Positions 8,701 to 17,661 of a stretch of DNA of 64,000 nt are shown piece by piece (the first letter of the stretch is position 1; each line of letters opens with the position of its first letter). Made by a program: the position numbers and the translations under genes. Below the pieces are notes generated by a model. It had not been told where the DNA came from and made no database searches. It was given only the letters and a program-made list of their open reading frames with translations. Source of the DNA: CAVRQM01 sp963756975 (lineage in GTDB: Bacteria; Pseudomonadota; Alphaproteobacteria; Acetobacterales; Acetobacteraceae); NCBI GenBank assembly GCA_963756975.1, contig CAVWPS010000002.1, forward strand, positions 682,001 through 746,000, written 5' to 3'.

Positions 8701-9030
8701 ATGGTTAAGGCGACGGTCCAGATGGCGGGTGCAACCGGAACGGCGGTGACCGAAGGCGATCCGGCACTCGCGGCCATGTCGTTCGAGGACGCGCTCGCCG
8801 AGCTGGAGAGGATCGTCCAGGGACTCGAGGGGGGCAAGCAGCGGTTGGAGGATGCGATCGGAGCCTACGAGCGGGGTGCCGCGTTGCGGACCCACTGCGA
8901 GGAAAAGCTTCGCCAAGCCGAGATGCGGGTCGAGCGAATCGTCTCGGGCCGCGCCGGCCCGGCCGACATCGCGTTGAATCAGGGTCCGGCCCGGACCGAG
9001 CCGTTGGACGATGAGGATATTCCATTTTGA
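8701..9030 (+). CDS. xseB: Exodeoxyribonuclease VII small subunit
   Basis: A 109-residue protein whose central 60 residues match XseB (MSFEDALAELERIVQGLEGG, then LEDAIGAYERGAALRTHCEEKL), a helical coiled coil that caps XseA. It is longer than typical at both ends. The stop overlaps the dxs start (TTGA). An xseB-dxs pairing is common in alphaproteobacteria. xseA is not in the window. Confidence 0.92.
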   Translation: MVKATVQMAGATGTAVTEGDPALAAMSFEDALAELERIVQGLEGGKQRLEDAIGAYERGAALRTHCEEKLRQAEMRVERIVSGRAGPADIALNQGPARTEPLDDEDIPF

Positions 9031-10973
9031 ACGCACCGATGACCGCCGCCCGTCCTGACACGCCGATGCTCGATCGGGTGCGAATCCCGTCCGATCTTCG
9101 CAACCTGTCGGCGGAGCAGCTGGCGCAGGTCGCGGCCGAGCTGCGGCTGGAGACGATCGACGCCGTCAGCGTCACGGGCGGCCATCTCGGCGCCTCGCTC
9201 GGCGTGGTCGAATTGACGGTCGCGTTGCACGCGGTGTTCGAGACGCCGGCCGACCGGCTGATCTGGGACGTCGGCCACCAGGCCTACCCGCACAAGATCC
9301 TGACCGGCCGGCGCGACCGCATCCGCACGTTGCGCCAGGGGGGCGGCTTGTCGGGCTTCACCCGCCGGGCGGAGAGCGAATACGATCCGTTCGGGGCCGC
9401 GCACTCGTCCACCTCGATCTCCGCCGGTCTCGGCATGGCGGTGGCGCGCGACCGGCTCGGCAAGCAGAACCATGTGGTCGCGGTCATCGGCGACGGCGCG
9501 ATGTCGGCCGGCATGGCATACGAGGCGATGAACAACGCGGGCGCGTTGCGCTCCAACCTCGTCGTGATCCTGAACGACAACGACATGTCGATCGCGCCGC
9601 CGGTGGGTGCGATGAGCGCCTACCTGTCGCGGCTGCTGTCGTCGCACAGCTATCTGAGCCTGCGCGACCTCGCGGGCAAAATGGCCAAGCGGTTCCCCCG
9701 CTCGGTCGAGCGCACCGCGCGCCGCGCCGAGGAGTACGCGCGCGGGTTCCTCACCGGCGGCACGCTGTTCGAGGAACTCGGCTTCTACTACGTCGGCCCG
9801 ATCGACGGCCATAACCTCGACCACCTGCTGCCGGTGCTGCGCAACGTGCGCGAGGCCGAGGACATGGGCCCGATCCTGCTGCACGTCATCACGCAGAAGG
9901 GTCGCGGCTACGCGCCGGCCGAGGCCGCCGCCGACAAGCTGCACGCGGTCAGCAAGTTCAACGTGCTGACCGGCGAGCAGGTCGCCCCGCCGCCCGGCCC
10001 GCCGAGCTACACATCGATTTTCGCGGACGCGCTGATCGCCGAGGCCGAGGCCGACAGCCGGATCGTCGCGATCACGGCGGCGATGCCGAGCGGCACCGGT
10101 CTCGACCGGTTCGCCAAGCGGTTCCCCGACCGGCTGTACGACGTCGGCATCGCCGAGCAGCACGCGGTCACCTTCGCCGCCGGCATGGCGACCGAGGGGC
10201 TGAAACCGTTCTGCGCCATCTACTCGACGTTCCTGCAGCGCGCGTACGATCAGGTCGTCCATGACGTGGCGATCCAGTCGCTCCCGGTCCGGTTCGCGAT
10301 CGATCGCGCGGGCCTGGTCGGGGCCGACGGCGCGACCCACGCGGGATCGTTCGATCTCGCCTATCTCGGCTGCCTGCCGAACATGGTGCTGATGGCGCCG
10401 TCCGACGGCGTCGAACTCGCCCACATGGTCGCGACCGCCGCGGTGATCGACGACCGGCCGAGCGCGGTGCGGTATCCGCGCGGTGCCAGCACCGGGGCCG
10501 ATCAGCCGGCGCGCGGGTCGGTGCTGGAAATCGGGCGCGGCCGGGTGCTGCGTCGCGGGGCCGACGTCGCGATCCTGTCGCTCGGCACCCGTCTCGAGGA
10601 GGCGATCGCGGCCGCCGACCGGCTGGCCCGGATCGGCCTCACGGTCACGGTCGCCGACGCGCGGTTCGCCAAGCCGATCGACACCGCGCTGATCGAACAG
10701 CTCGCGCGCGACCACCGCGTGCTGGTGACGGTCGAGGAGGGCAGCGTCGGTGGCTTCGGCGCGTTCGTGCTACAGCATCTGGCATCGGCCGGGCTGCTCG
10801 ACGGCCAGTTGCGGGTGCGAACCATGACCTTGCCGGATCTGTTCCTGGACCACGACGCGCCGGCGCGGCAGATCGCCGTGGCACGGCTCGGGGCGGCCGA
10901 TATCGAGGCGGCGGTGACCGGGGCGCTCGGCATCCGGGCCGGCGACGCCCTGCTCACGGGGTCGGCGGCATGA
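9027..10973 (+). CDS. dxs: 1-deoxy-D-xylulose-5-phosphate synthase
   Basis: A thiamine-diphosphate enzyme of 648 residues that condenses pyruvate and glyceraldehyde-3-phosphate, the first step of the MEP isoprenoid pathway. SVTGGHLGASLGVVELTVALH, the ThDP motif GDGAMSAGMAYEAMNNAG, and DRAGLVGADGATHAGSFD are all present. The TTG at 9027 overlaps the xseB stop and has GAGG about ten bases upstream; the ATG at 9039 has no comparable site, so TTG is preferred. It lies directly upstream of hpnM-I-J-K with an ATGA overlap, placing precursor supply in the same transcript as hopanoid modification. Confidence 0.95.
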   Translation: MNAPMTAARPDTPMLDRVRIPSDLRNLSAEQLAQVAAELRLETIDAVSVTGGHLGASLGVVELTVALHAVFETPADRLIWDVGHQAYPHKILTGRRDRIRTLRQGGGLSGFTRRAESEYDPFGAAHSSTSISAGLGMAVARDRLGKQNHVVAVIGDGAMSAGMAYEAMNNAGALRSNLVVILNDNDMSIAPPVGAMSAYLSRLLSSHSYLSLRDLAGKMAKRFPRSVERTARRAEEYARGFLTGGTLFEELGFYYVGPIDGHNLDHLLPVLRNVREAEDMGPILLHVITQKGRGYAPAEAAADKLHAVSKFNVLTGEQVAPPPGPPSYTSIFADALIAEAEADSRIVAITAAMPSGTGLDRFAKRFPDRLYDVGIAEQHAVTFAAGMATEGLKPFCAIYSTFLQRAYDQVVHDVAIQSLPVRFAIDRAGLVGADGATHAGSFDLAYLGCLPNMVLMAPSDGVELAHMVATAAVIDDRPSAVRYPRGASTGADQPARGSVLEIGRGRVLRRGADVAILSLGTRLEEAIAAADRLARIGLTVTVADARFAKPIDTALIEQLARDHRVLVTVEEGSVGGFGAFVLQHLASAGLLDGQLRVRTMTLPDLFLDHDAPARQIAVARLGAADIEAAVTGALGIRAGDALLTGSAA

Positions 10974-11593
10974 TCGCGCGCCGGACCCTGCTGACCGGCC
11001 TGGCACTGGGCGGGCTCGCGAGCGGGATCGCCACGGTTGCGCGGGCGCAGGATGCGGACCCGGCGACGCCCATCGCGGCGCTGAACGCGGCCCTGCTGCG
11101 TGCCATGAAAGCCGGGCCGTCGACGCCGTTCGCGCAACGGGCGGCCATGATCTCGCCCGCGATCCAGAGCGCGTTCGACTTGCAGACCATCCTGCGCGTG
11201 ATCGTCGGTCCCCGCCTCGCGGCGTTCTCCCCGGCCGATCAGGCGGCGCTGCTGCAGGCGTTCACGCGGTATACGGTGGACAGCTACACGGCCAACTTCG
11301 ACCGCTTCGGCGGCGAGGTGTTCGTCGTCCTGCCGAATCCCCGCGCCGTCGGCAACGACCGGGTCGTCGCCACGACGCTGACGCAAGCCGGCGGTTCGCC
11401 GACGCGGCTCGACTACGTGATGCGACAGAGCGCGTCGGGCTGGCACGTGGTCGACATCCTGCTCGACGCGTCGATCAGCCGGGTGGCGGTGCAACGCTCG
11501 GATTATCGCGCGCTGGTCGGCCAAGGCGCGCCCGCGCTGATCGCCAAGCTGAACCAGAAATCCGCCAGCCTCGAGGCCGGGGCGAAGGGTTGA
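10970..11593 (+). CDS. hpnM: Hopanoid-associated MlaC/Ttg2-like periplasmic protein HpnM
   Basis: A 207-residue protein with a signal peptide (RRTLLTGLALGGLASGI, cleavage after VARAQ) and an MlaC/toluene-tolerance Ttg2 fold (PFAQRAAMISPAIQSAFDL, LQAFTRYTVDSYTANF, RLDYVMRQSASGWHVVDI). Proteins of this type in hopanoid clusters are called HpnM and are thought to shuttle lipids across the periplasm. It overlaps dxs by four bases and is followed within two bases by hpnI. Confidence 0.85.
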   Translation: MIARRTLLTGLALGGLASGIATVARAQDADPATPIAALNAALLRAMKAGPSTPFAQRAAMISPAIQSAFDLQTILRVIVGPRLAAFSPADQAALLQAFTRYTVDSYTANFDRFGGEVFVVLPNPRAVGNDRVVATTLTQAGGSPTRLDYVMRQSASGWHVVDILLDASISRVAVQRSDYRALVGQGAPALIAKLNQKSASLEAGAKG

Positions 11594-11594
11594 A

Positions 11595-12791
11595 GTGACC
11601 GGGTGGTTCGTCTGGCTGGCCGACCCTCTCCGGTTGCTGGCACTCGCGTTCGGGCTGCTGGCGTGCGCTGGACTCGTGCAGGTGCTGGTCGGGCTGGTGC
11701 TGGTCCGCCGGTTCGCCGAGGCGGCTAAGCCCATCCCCGCCCGGTCGTTCGAGCCGGTGACGGTCCTGAAGCCGCTGTTCGGGGCCGAGCCGCTGCTGGA
11801 GGACGCGCTGGCGAGTGTCTGCCGCCAGGACCACGCCCCGCTTCAGATCGTGTTCGGCGTCCAGGATGACGACGATCCAGCGATCGCGGTGGCGCGTCGG
11901 GTCATGGCGCGGTTCCCCGACCGGGACATCGCGCTCGTCGTCGACCCCACGCCGCACGGGCGCAACCGCAAGGTCGCCAACCTGATCAACATGGCCCGGC
12001 ACGCCCGCTACGACGTGCTGCTGATCTCGGACAGCGACGTCCATGTGGAGCCCGACACGGTCGCCCGCATGCTCGACGCGCTCGGCCGGCCCGGCGTCGG
12101 CCTGGTCACGGCACCTTATGGCGGACGGCCGGCGACGGACACCGTCGCCGCCCATCTCGGCGCCAGCGGCATCGGCCACGGCTTTCTGCCCGGCACGCTG
12201 ATGGCACGCGCGCTGGGGCGGCGCGACTGCCTCGGGGCCGCCATGGCGATCCGGCGCTCCACCCTCGACGCCGTCGGCGGCCTGCCCGCGTTGTCGCGGC
12301 ACGTCGCCGACGACCACATGCTCGGGCTGCTGGTCCAGCAACTCGGGCTCGACGTCGCCATGGCCGGCTGCGTGCCCACGACCACGGTGCCCGAAACGAG
12401 CGTGCGCGACCTGTTCCGCCACGAGCTGCGCTGGTCGCGCACGATCGCCTCGTTCGTGCCGCTGAAATTCGCCGCATCCGCCGTGCAGTATCCGATCGCC
12501 TGGGCGCTGCTGGCGTTTGCGGCCACCGGGTTCGGCATTGCCGGCTTCACGCTGGTCGCCGCAATGTGGCTCGCGCGTGCCCTCGCGGCCGTGGCGATCG
12601 ACCGGATGCTGGCGCTCCCACACAACCGCATGGCATTGCTGCTGCTGCCACTGCGCGACGTGCTGTCGCTGGCGGTGGTTGCGGCGACGTTCGCCGGCAC
12701 CGAAATCAAGTGGCGCGGCCAGATCATGCACGTCCGCGGCACCCGCCTTAACACGCTCGATACCCTCCCGATCGGGACCGAACCGCGATGA
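11595..12791 (+). CDS. hpnI: Hopanoid glycosyltransferase HpnI
   Basis: A 398-residue GT21-like (ceramide glucosyltransferase-like) enzyme starting at GTG 11595. An N-terminal membrane helix precedes the GT-A domain with VQDDDDPAIA, ISDSDVHVEPD (DxD) and the terminal (Q/R)xxRW equivalent ELRWSRTI; two further membrane segments close the protein. HpnI adds N-acetylglucosamine to bacteriohopanetetrol, the step before HpnK and HpnJ, as established in Burkholderia. It overlaps hpnJ by four bases. Confidence 0.9.
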   Translation: MTGWFVWLADPLRLLALAFGLLACAGLVQVLVGLVLVRRFAEAAKPIPARSFEPVTVLKPLFGAEPLLEDALASVCRQDHAPLQIVFGVQDDDDPAIAVARRVMARFPDRDIALVVDPTPHGRNRKVANLINMARHARYDVLLISDSDVHVEPDTVARMLDALGRPGVGLVTAPYGGRPATDTVAAHLGASGIGHGFLPGTLMARALGRRDCLGAAMAIRRSTLDAVGGLPALSRHVADDHMLGLLVQQLGLDVAMAGCVPTTTVPETSVRDLFRHELRWSRTIASFVPLKFAASAVQYPIAWALLAFAATGFGIAGFTLVAAMWLARALAAVAIDRMLALPHNRMALLLLPLRDVLSLAVVAATFAGTEIKWRGQIMHVRGTRLNTLDTLPIGTEPR

Positions 12792-14215
12792 TGAAGACCC
12801 TGTTCCTGCAGCCCCCGAGCACCGACGGTTTCGACGGCGGCGCCGGCTCGCGCTATCAGGCCAAGCGCGAGATCAAGAGTTTCTGGTACCCGACCTGGCT
12901 CGCGCAACCGGCCGCGCTGGTCGAGGGCAGCAAGCTGATCGACGCGCCGCCCGCCCGCATCAAGCTCGATGCGGTGACGGCGCAGGCGAAAGATTTCGAG
13001 CTGTGCGTGATCCACACGTCGACGCCGTCGTTCGCGTCCGACGCGAAGGTCGCGCGCGCGATGAAGGACGCGAACCCGAACCTGAAAATCGGTTTCGTGG
13101 GGGCCAAGGTCGCCGTGCAGCCGGGCGAAAGCCTGCTCGAGGCCGACGCGATCGACTTCGTGGCCCGCAACGAGTTCGACTTCACGATCAAGGACGTGGC
13201 CGAGGGCCGCGACCTGTCCTCGATCGACGGCATCAGCTACCGCGACCCGAACTCCGGTGCCGTGGTCCACAACGCCGACCGCACGATGATCGCCAACATG
13301 GACGACCTGCCGTTCGTGACCGAGGTCTACAAGCGCGACCTGCGGATCGAGGATTACTTCATCGGCTACCTGATGCACCCGTACGTCTCGATCTACTCGG
13401 GGCGCGGCTGCAAGAGCCATTGCACGTTCTGCCTGTGGCCGCAGACGGTCGGCGGGCACACGTATCGCGTCCGCTCGCCGGGTCACGTCGCCGAGGAAAT
13501 CCGGCTGGCGATGAAGTATTTCCCGCAGGTCCGGGAGTTCTTCTTCGACGACGACACGTTCACCGACAACCTGCCGCGCGCCGAGGCGATCGCGCGCGAG
13601 CTCGGCAAGCTCGGCGTCACCTGGTCGTGCAACGCGAAGGCCAACGTGCCGCGATCGACCTTGAAGATCCTCAAGGATAACGGGCTGCGGCTGCTGCTGG
13701 TCGGCTACGAGAGCGGCAACCAGCAAATCCTCTACAACATCAAGAAGGGCATGCGGATCGAGGTCGCGAAGCAGTTCACCAAGGACTGCCACGAGCTCGG
13801 CATCAAGATCCACGGCACGTTCATCCTCGGCCTGCCGGGTGAGACGACCGAGACGATCCAGGAGACGATCCGGTTCGCGACCGAGATCAACCCGCACACG
13901 CTGCAGGTGTCGCTGGCCGCCCCGTATCCCGGCACGTTCCTGTACAAGCAGGCGTTGGAGAATGGCTGGCTCGATGTGGAGCATGCCGAGCTGATCACCG
14001 ACGCCGGCATCCAGATCGCGCCGCTGCACTACCCGCATCTGTCGCACACCGAAATCTTCGACTCGGTCGAGACGTTCTACCGGAAGTTCTACTTCAGGGC
14101 CCCGAAGATCGCGTCCATCGTCGGCGAGATGGTCCGTAGCCCGCAGATGATGAAGCGCCGCCTGCGCGAGGGCGTCGAGTTCTTCGCGTTCCTGCGCGAT
14201 CGCAAGGCCGCCTGA
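12788..14215 (+). CDS. hpnJ: Hopanoid biosynthesis radical SAM protein HpnJ
   Basis: A 475-residue radical SAM enzyme with an N-terminal B12-binding-like domain. The cluster motif is GCKSHCTFC near residue 210 (CxxxCxxC). YSGRGCKSHC, FFFDDDTFTDN and GTFILGLPGETTETI are hallmark stretches. HpnJ converts the glucosamine headgroup of bacteriohopanetetrol into the cyclitol ether. Its position between hpnI and hpnK matches known hopanoid loci. Start overlaps hpnI by ATGA. Confidence 0.93.
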   Translation: MMKTLFLQPPSTDGFDGGAGSRYQAKREIKSFWYPTWLAQPAALVEGSKLIDAPPARIKLDAVTAQAKDFELCVIHTSTPSFASDAKVARAMKDANPNLKIGFVGAKVAVQPGESLLEADAIDFVARNEFDFTIKDVAEGRDLSSIDGISYRDPNSGAVVHNADRTMIANMDDLPFVTEVYKRDLRIEDYFIGYLMHPYVSIYSGRGCKSHCTFCLWPQTVGGHTYRVRSPGHVAEEIRLAMKYFPQVREFFFDDDTFTDNLPRAEAIARELGKLGVTWSCNAKANVPRSTLKILKDNGLRLLLVGYESGNQQILYNIKKGMRIEVAKQFTKDCHELGIKIHGTFILGLPGETTETIQETIRFATEINPHTLQVSLAAPYPGTFLYKQALENGWLDVEHAELITDAGIQIAPLHYPHLSHTEIFDSVETFYRKFYFRAPKIASIVGEMVRSPQMMKRRLREGVEFFAFLRDRKAA

Positions 14216-15021
14216 TCCTTCGCTTCACGGCCGACGATTTCGGCCTGTCCGAGGCGGTCAACGAAGCGGTCGAGCGTGCGTATCGCGACGGCGTCCTGAC
14301 CCATGCGAGCCTGATGGTCGCCGGACCCGCCGCCGCCGATGCGGTGGCGCGGGCACGGCGGCTGCCGGGCCTGCGCGTCGGCCTGCATCTGGTGGCGGTC
14401 GAGGGCCCGTCGGTGCTGCGCGACCGGGCGATCACCGGGCATGACGGCTGGTTCGGTTCCGAGCAATTTTCACCGGGCGTGCGATACGCGTTCAGTTCAT
14501 CGACGCGCAAAAAGCTCGACGCCGAGATCGCCGCGCAATTCGACGCCTTTGCCGCGACCGGATTGCCGCTCTCGCACGCCGACGCCCACAAGCACATGCA
14601 CCTGCACCCGACGGTCGCGGCACTCATGCTGCGCCATGGCCGCGCGCACGGCTTGCGCCGCGTCCGGGTGCCGAGCGAACCGCCGGCGATCATGGCGGCA
14701 CTCGGCAGCCCGCCGACGATGGCGGCGCGCGCCTTGCACCAATGGACGGGCGTGCTGCGCGTCCAGTGCAACCGCGCCGGTATGGCGACGCCGGAGGCGG
14801 TGTTCGGCCTCGCCTGGTCCGGGCACATGACCGAAGACCGGGTGCGCCGCATCCTGGACGCGAAACCGCGCGGCGACGTGGAACTGTATTTCCACCCCGC
14901 CGCCGGGCGCGACGCGCTGCTGGACCGCCTGATGCCCGATTACGAGCACGAGGCCGAGCTGGAGGCCCTGCTCAGCCCCGCCGTGGCGCGACGGGTGTCG
15001 GACTACGCGGCGGCCGGTTGA
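14212..15021 (+). CDS. hpnK: Hopanoid deacetylase HpnK (ChbG/YdjC family), non-canonical start
   Basis: A YdjC-like deacetylase that removes the N-acetyl group from the HpnI product. The metal-binding pair is in FTADDFGLSEAVNEA, and the second site includes LSHADAHKHMHLHP. The first in-frame ATG (14314) would delete the essential DD motif, and no ATG, GTG or TTG lies upstream in this frame near the hpnJ end. The likely start is CTG at 14212, overlapping the hpnJ stop (CTGA), or ATC at 14215. The 3' end overlaps hpnN on the other strand by 50 bases. Function is confident; the start is unusual. Confidence 0.85.
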   Translation: MILRFTADDFGLSEAVNEAVERAYRDGVLTHASLMVAGPAAADAVARARRLPGLRVGLHLVAVEGPSVLRDRAITGHDGWFGSEQFSPGVRYAFSSSTRKKLDAEIAAQFDAFAATGLPLSHADAHKHMHLHPTVAALMLRHGRAHGLRRVRVPSEPPAIMAALGSPPTMAARALHQWTGVLRVQCNRAGMATPEAVFGLAWSGHMTEDRVRRILDAKPRGDVELYFHPAAGRDALLDRLMPDYEHEAELEALLSPAVARRVSDYAAAG

Positions 15022-17581
15022 GCAGGGTCGGCACGAACAGCAGGTTCGCGATCAGCGTGCAGCCGAGGCTCACCAGCAGCAGCCGCCCCATGCTGGACGT
15101 GCCCGGATGGCGGCTCAACGCCAGCGTGCCGAACGCGGTGCCGGTGGTCAGCGCCGAGAACACGATGGCCCGCGCCGTCGCGGTGCCCAGGAAGCGCGTC
15201 GTGCCGGCGCGCCAGTTCATCACGAAGTAGATGTTGAACGACACGCCGACACCGAGCAGCAGCGGCAGCGCGATGACGTTGGCGAAGTTGAGCGGCAGCG
15301 GCAGCACCACGCAGACGACCACCGTCAGCAACGCCGACAGCAGCAGCGGCGTCATCACCAGCGCCACGTCGACCGCCCGGCGCAGCACGAGGGCCAGGAT
15401 CACCGCGATCGCGATCAGGGCGTAGATCGCGGCGTCGCGGAAGGCGCTGACGATCGTGCCCGCCGTCTCGACGATCTGCACCGCCGAGCCGCCCGCGTCG
15501 GGCGCGATCGTCCGGGTCTGGTCCACCAGCTCGTGCAAGCCATGGCTGTCCCGCGCCTCGGCCCGGGCCAGCACCTGCACCCGCGCCCGCCCGTCCGGCA
15601 GCAGCCAATCGCGCGCGAGACCCTGCGGGATGTCGGCCGCCGTCACCGGCCCGGCCTGCAGGGCGACCCGCAGCCGTTGCAGCATCGCCGGCAGGAACGT
15701 CGTCAGCGCCGTGTTGGCGGACATCGCCACGGTGTCGGACGCGGTGGACAGCCGGTGCAGATCGGCCGCGATCGCGCGCAGCGGGTCGTCGGGCGGCAGG
15801 GTGCCCAGCACGCGATCGAGGTCGTCGGCCGTCACCTTGGCCGACATGCGGATCGCCTCGGCCGTCACCGGGGCCGGCGGGGACATCGCGGCGAGGGTCG
15901 AGCCGAGCACGTCGCGCGCGTCGGCCAGCAAAGCGAGCTTGGCCGGCTGATCCGTCGGCACGAAGCTGTCCAGCGTCAGCGTGTCGGCGACCAGCGGCAG
16001 CGTGTGCAGCCGCTTCGCGTCGGCGTCCGCGTCGGCCAGCGTCGGGCGCAGGATGTCGATCGTGTACGGGTTCGTGTACGGCGAATTCATCAGATCGGTC
16101 AGCGTCCGCATCGCCTCGGTCGTCGGGTCTTTCGTGTGCAGCGGGTCGCTATCGAACGCGAGATGCGAGATCAGCAGCACGCCCAGCACCCCGAGCACGC
16201 CGAAGATCGCCAGCACGACCGGGCGGATGCGGCGCAATCCCGCTTCGAGGTAGCCGCCGGTCGCCCAGCCGACTTCCTTCCGCTCGGCGCGCGGCTGCAT
16301 CAGCGTCAGCGCCGCCGGCAGGAACACGGTGGTGCAGCCCCAGGCGGACAGCATCCCGAACCCGGCGATCAGGCCGAGTTCGGCGACGCCCGAAAAGCTG
16401 GTCGGCACGAAGGCGAGAAAGCCGGCGGCGGTGGCGGCGGCGGCGACCAGGATCTGCGGCCCGACCATGCGGGCGGTGACCCGCAGGGCGGCGGCGCGGT
16501 CGGGCACGCCCACCCGGACCTGCCGGTAGCGCACCGAGAACTGGATCGCGAAATCGACGGCGATGCCGACGAACAGGATCGCGAACGCGACCGAGATCAG
16601 GTTCAGCGTGCCCACGGCCAGCGCCGCGAACCCGGTCGTGAGCGCGAGGCCGAGCAGCAACGTGATGAGAATCGGGATGATCAGCCGGATGCTGCGGACC
16701 GCCAGCAGCAGCCAAAGTGCGACCAGCAGGCAGCTTCCGATCGTGCCGACCACGGCACCGTCGGCGACGGTCGCGAACTCCTCGTCGGCCAGCGCCACCG
16801 AGCCGGTCACCCGCGCCCGCGCCTGACCCGCCGCGACCCAGGGCAGCCCGGCGATGTCGGCCCGCAGCACCGTCGTCGCCGCCCCGCCCGGCTGGAGCGC
16901 GCCGTAATCGAGCGCCGGCTGGGCCAGCACGAAGCGGTATTGCCCGGCCTGCGCGACCGCCGGCCCCGCCAGCAGCGTCTGCCACGACAGCGGGTGCGGC
17001 CGGCCGTCGAGCGCGTCGCGCATCGTGCGGTCGAACGCGCCGAGCGCCTGCGCGAACGGGCCGAGATTGGCCTGCCCGCGCTTGACGCCCTCGGCGATCA
17101 GCGAGAGGGCCGCGAACAGCCCGCGCGTCGACGGATCGGCGTTGAGCTGGCCGAGGAACGGCTGCGCGTCGATCGTCTGGTTCAGCAGCGTCGACAGCGT
17201 CTGCGTGTCGAGCAGCATCAGCCCGACGCGATCGAACCACGGCGAGGCGTCCGGGCGGGTCACGTCGGAGAAGTGGGCCGGGTCGGCGGCGAGCTTGGCC
17301 GCGAGCGAGGCGGCCGTCGCGTCCGCCTGTTCCGGCGAGTCGCCCTCGACCACGGTGACGAGCAGGTTGCGGAATTGCGGGAAGTCGCGATCCCACGCGA
17401 TCTGATGCTGCCGCCACGGCAGCTTCGCCGAGAACAGCAGGTCGGTGTCCGTGGTCACGCCGAGGCGCGTCGCCCCGACCCAGCCCATGACGGCGATCGT
17501 GGCGAAGCCCGCGAGCACGATCAGAACCGCGCGCCGGCGGCTGTGCTCCACCACGCGGGCGAGCAGGTCGGCGAGGATCAC
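14972..17581 (-). CDS. hpnN: Hopanoid RND transporter HpnN
   Basis: An 869-residue RND-superfamily exporter in two halves: a membrane helix near residue 20, a periplasmic loop of about 230 residues, five helices (SCLLVALWLLLAV onward, with FVGIAVDFAIQFSVRYR), then a repeat of this layout ending in GVGVSFNIYFVMNW and a final helix pair. HpnN moves hopanoids to the outer membrane in Rhodopseudomonas and Burkholderia. The start is GTG 17581. It is transcribed toward hpnK with a 50-base tail overlap. A membrane-protein gene lies 80 bases upstream on the same strand. Confidence 0.92.
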   Translation of the reverse strand: MILADLLARVVEHSRRRAVLIVLAGFATIAVMGWVGATRLGVTTDTDLLFSAKLPWRQHQIAWDRDFPQFRNLLVTVVEGDSPEQADATAASLAAKLAADPAHFSDVTRPDASPWFDRVGLMLLDTQTLSTLLNQTIDAQPFLGQLNADPSTRGLFAALSLIAEGVKRGQANLGPFAQALGAFDRTMRDALDGRPHPLSWQTLLAGPAVAQAGQYRFVLAQPALDYGALQPGGAATTVLRADIAGLPWVAAGQARARVTGSVALADEEFATVADGAVVGTIGSCLLVALWLLLAVRSIRLIIPILITLLLGLALTTGFAALAVGTLNLISVAFAILFVGIAVDFAIQFSVRYRQVRVGVPDRAAALRVTARMVGPQILVAAAATAAGFLAFVPTSFSGVAELGLIAGFGMLSAWGCTTVFLPAALTLMQPRAERKEVGWATGGYLEAGLRRIRPVVLAIFGVLGVLGVLLISHLAFDSDPLHTKDPTTEAMRTLTDLMNSPYTNPYTIDILRPTLADADADAKRLHTLPLVADTLTLDSFVPTDQPAKLALLADARDVLGSTLAAMSPPAPVTAEAIRMSAKVTADDLDRVLGTLPPDDPLRAIAADLHRLSTASDTVAMSANTALTTFLPAMLQRLRVALQAGPVTAADIPQGLARDWLLPDGRARVQVLARAEARDSHGLHELVDQTRTIAPDAGGSAVQIVETAGTIVSAFRDAAIYALIAIAVILALVLRRAVDVALVMTPLLLSALLTVVVCVVLPLPLNFANVIALPLLLGVGVSFNIYFVMNWRAGTTRFLGTATARAIVFSALTTGTAFGTLALSRHPGTSSMGRLLLVSLGCTLIANLLFVPTLLNRPPRSPTPVAPRRG

Positions 17582-17661
17582 GTCGAAGAAACCTTAGATG
17601 CCGGTGATGGCCATCCGATAGTGGACGCGGGTGAACTGGTCCATGGGCAGCGCTCTTCCGG

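Noticed and set aside
14314..15021. hpnK starting at the first ATG (14314)
   Set aside because: It would remove the TADDFG metal-binding motif that is clearly encoded just upstream in the same frame.
17594..17661. Short minus-strand peptide between the membrane protein and hpnN
   Set aside because: It is the tail of a shadow frame with no ribosome site or conserved pattern.
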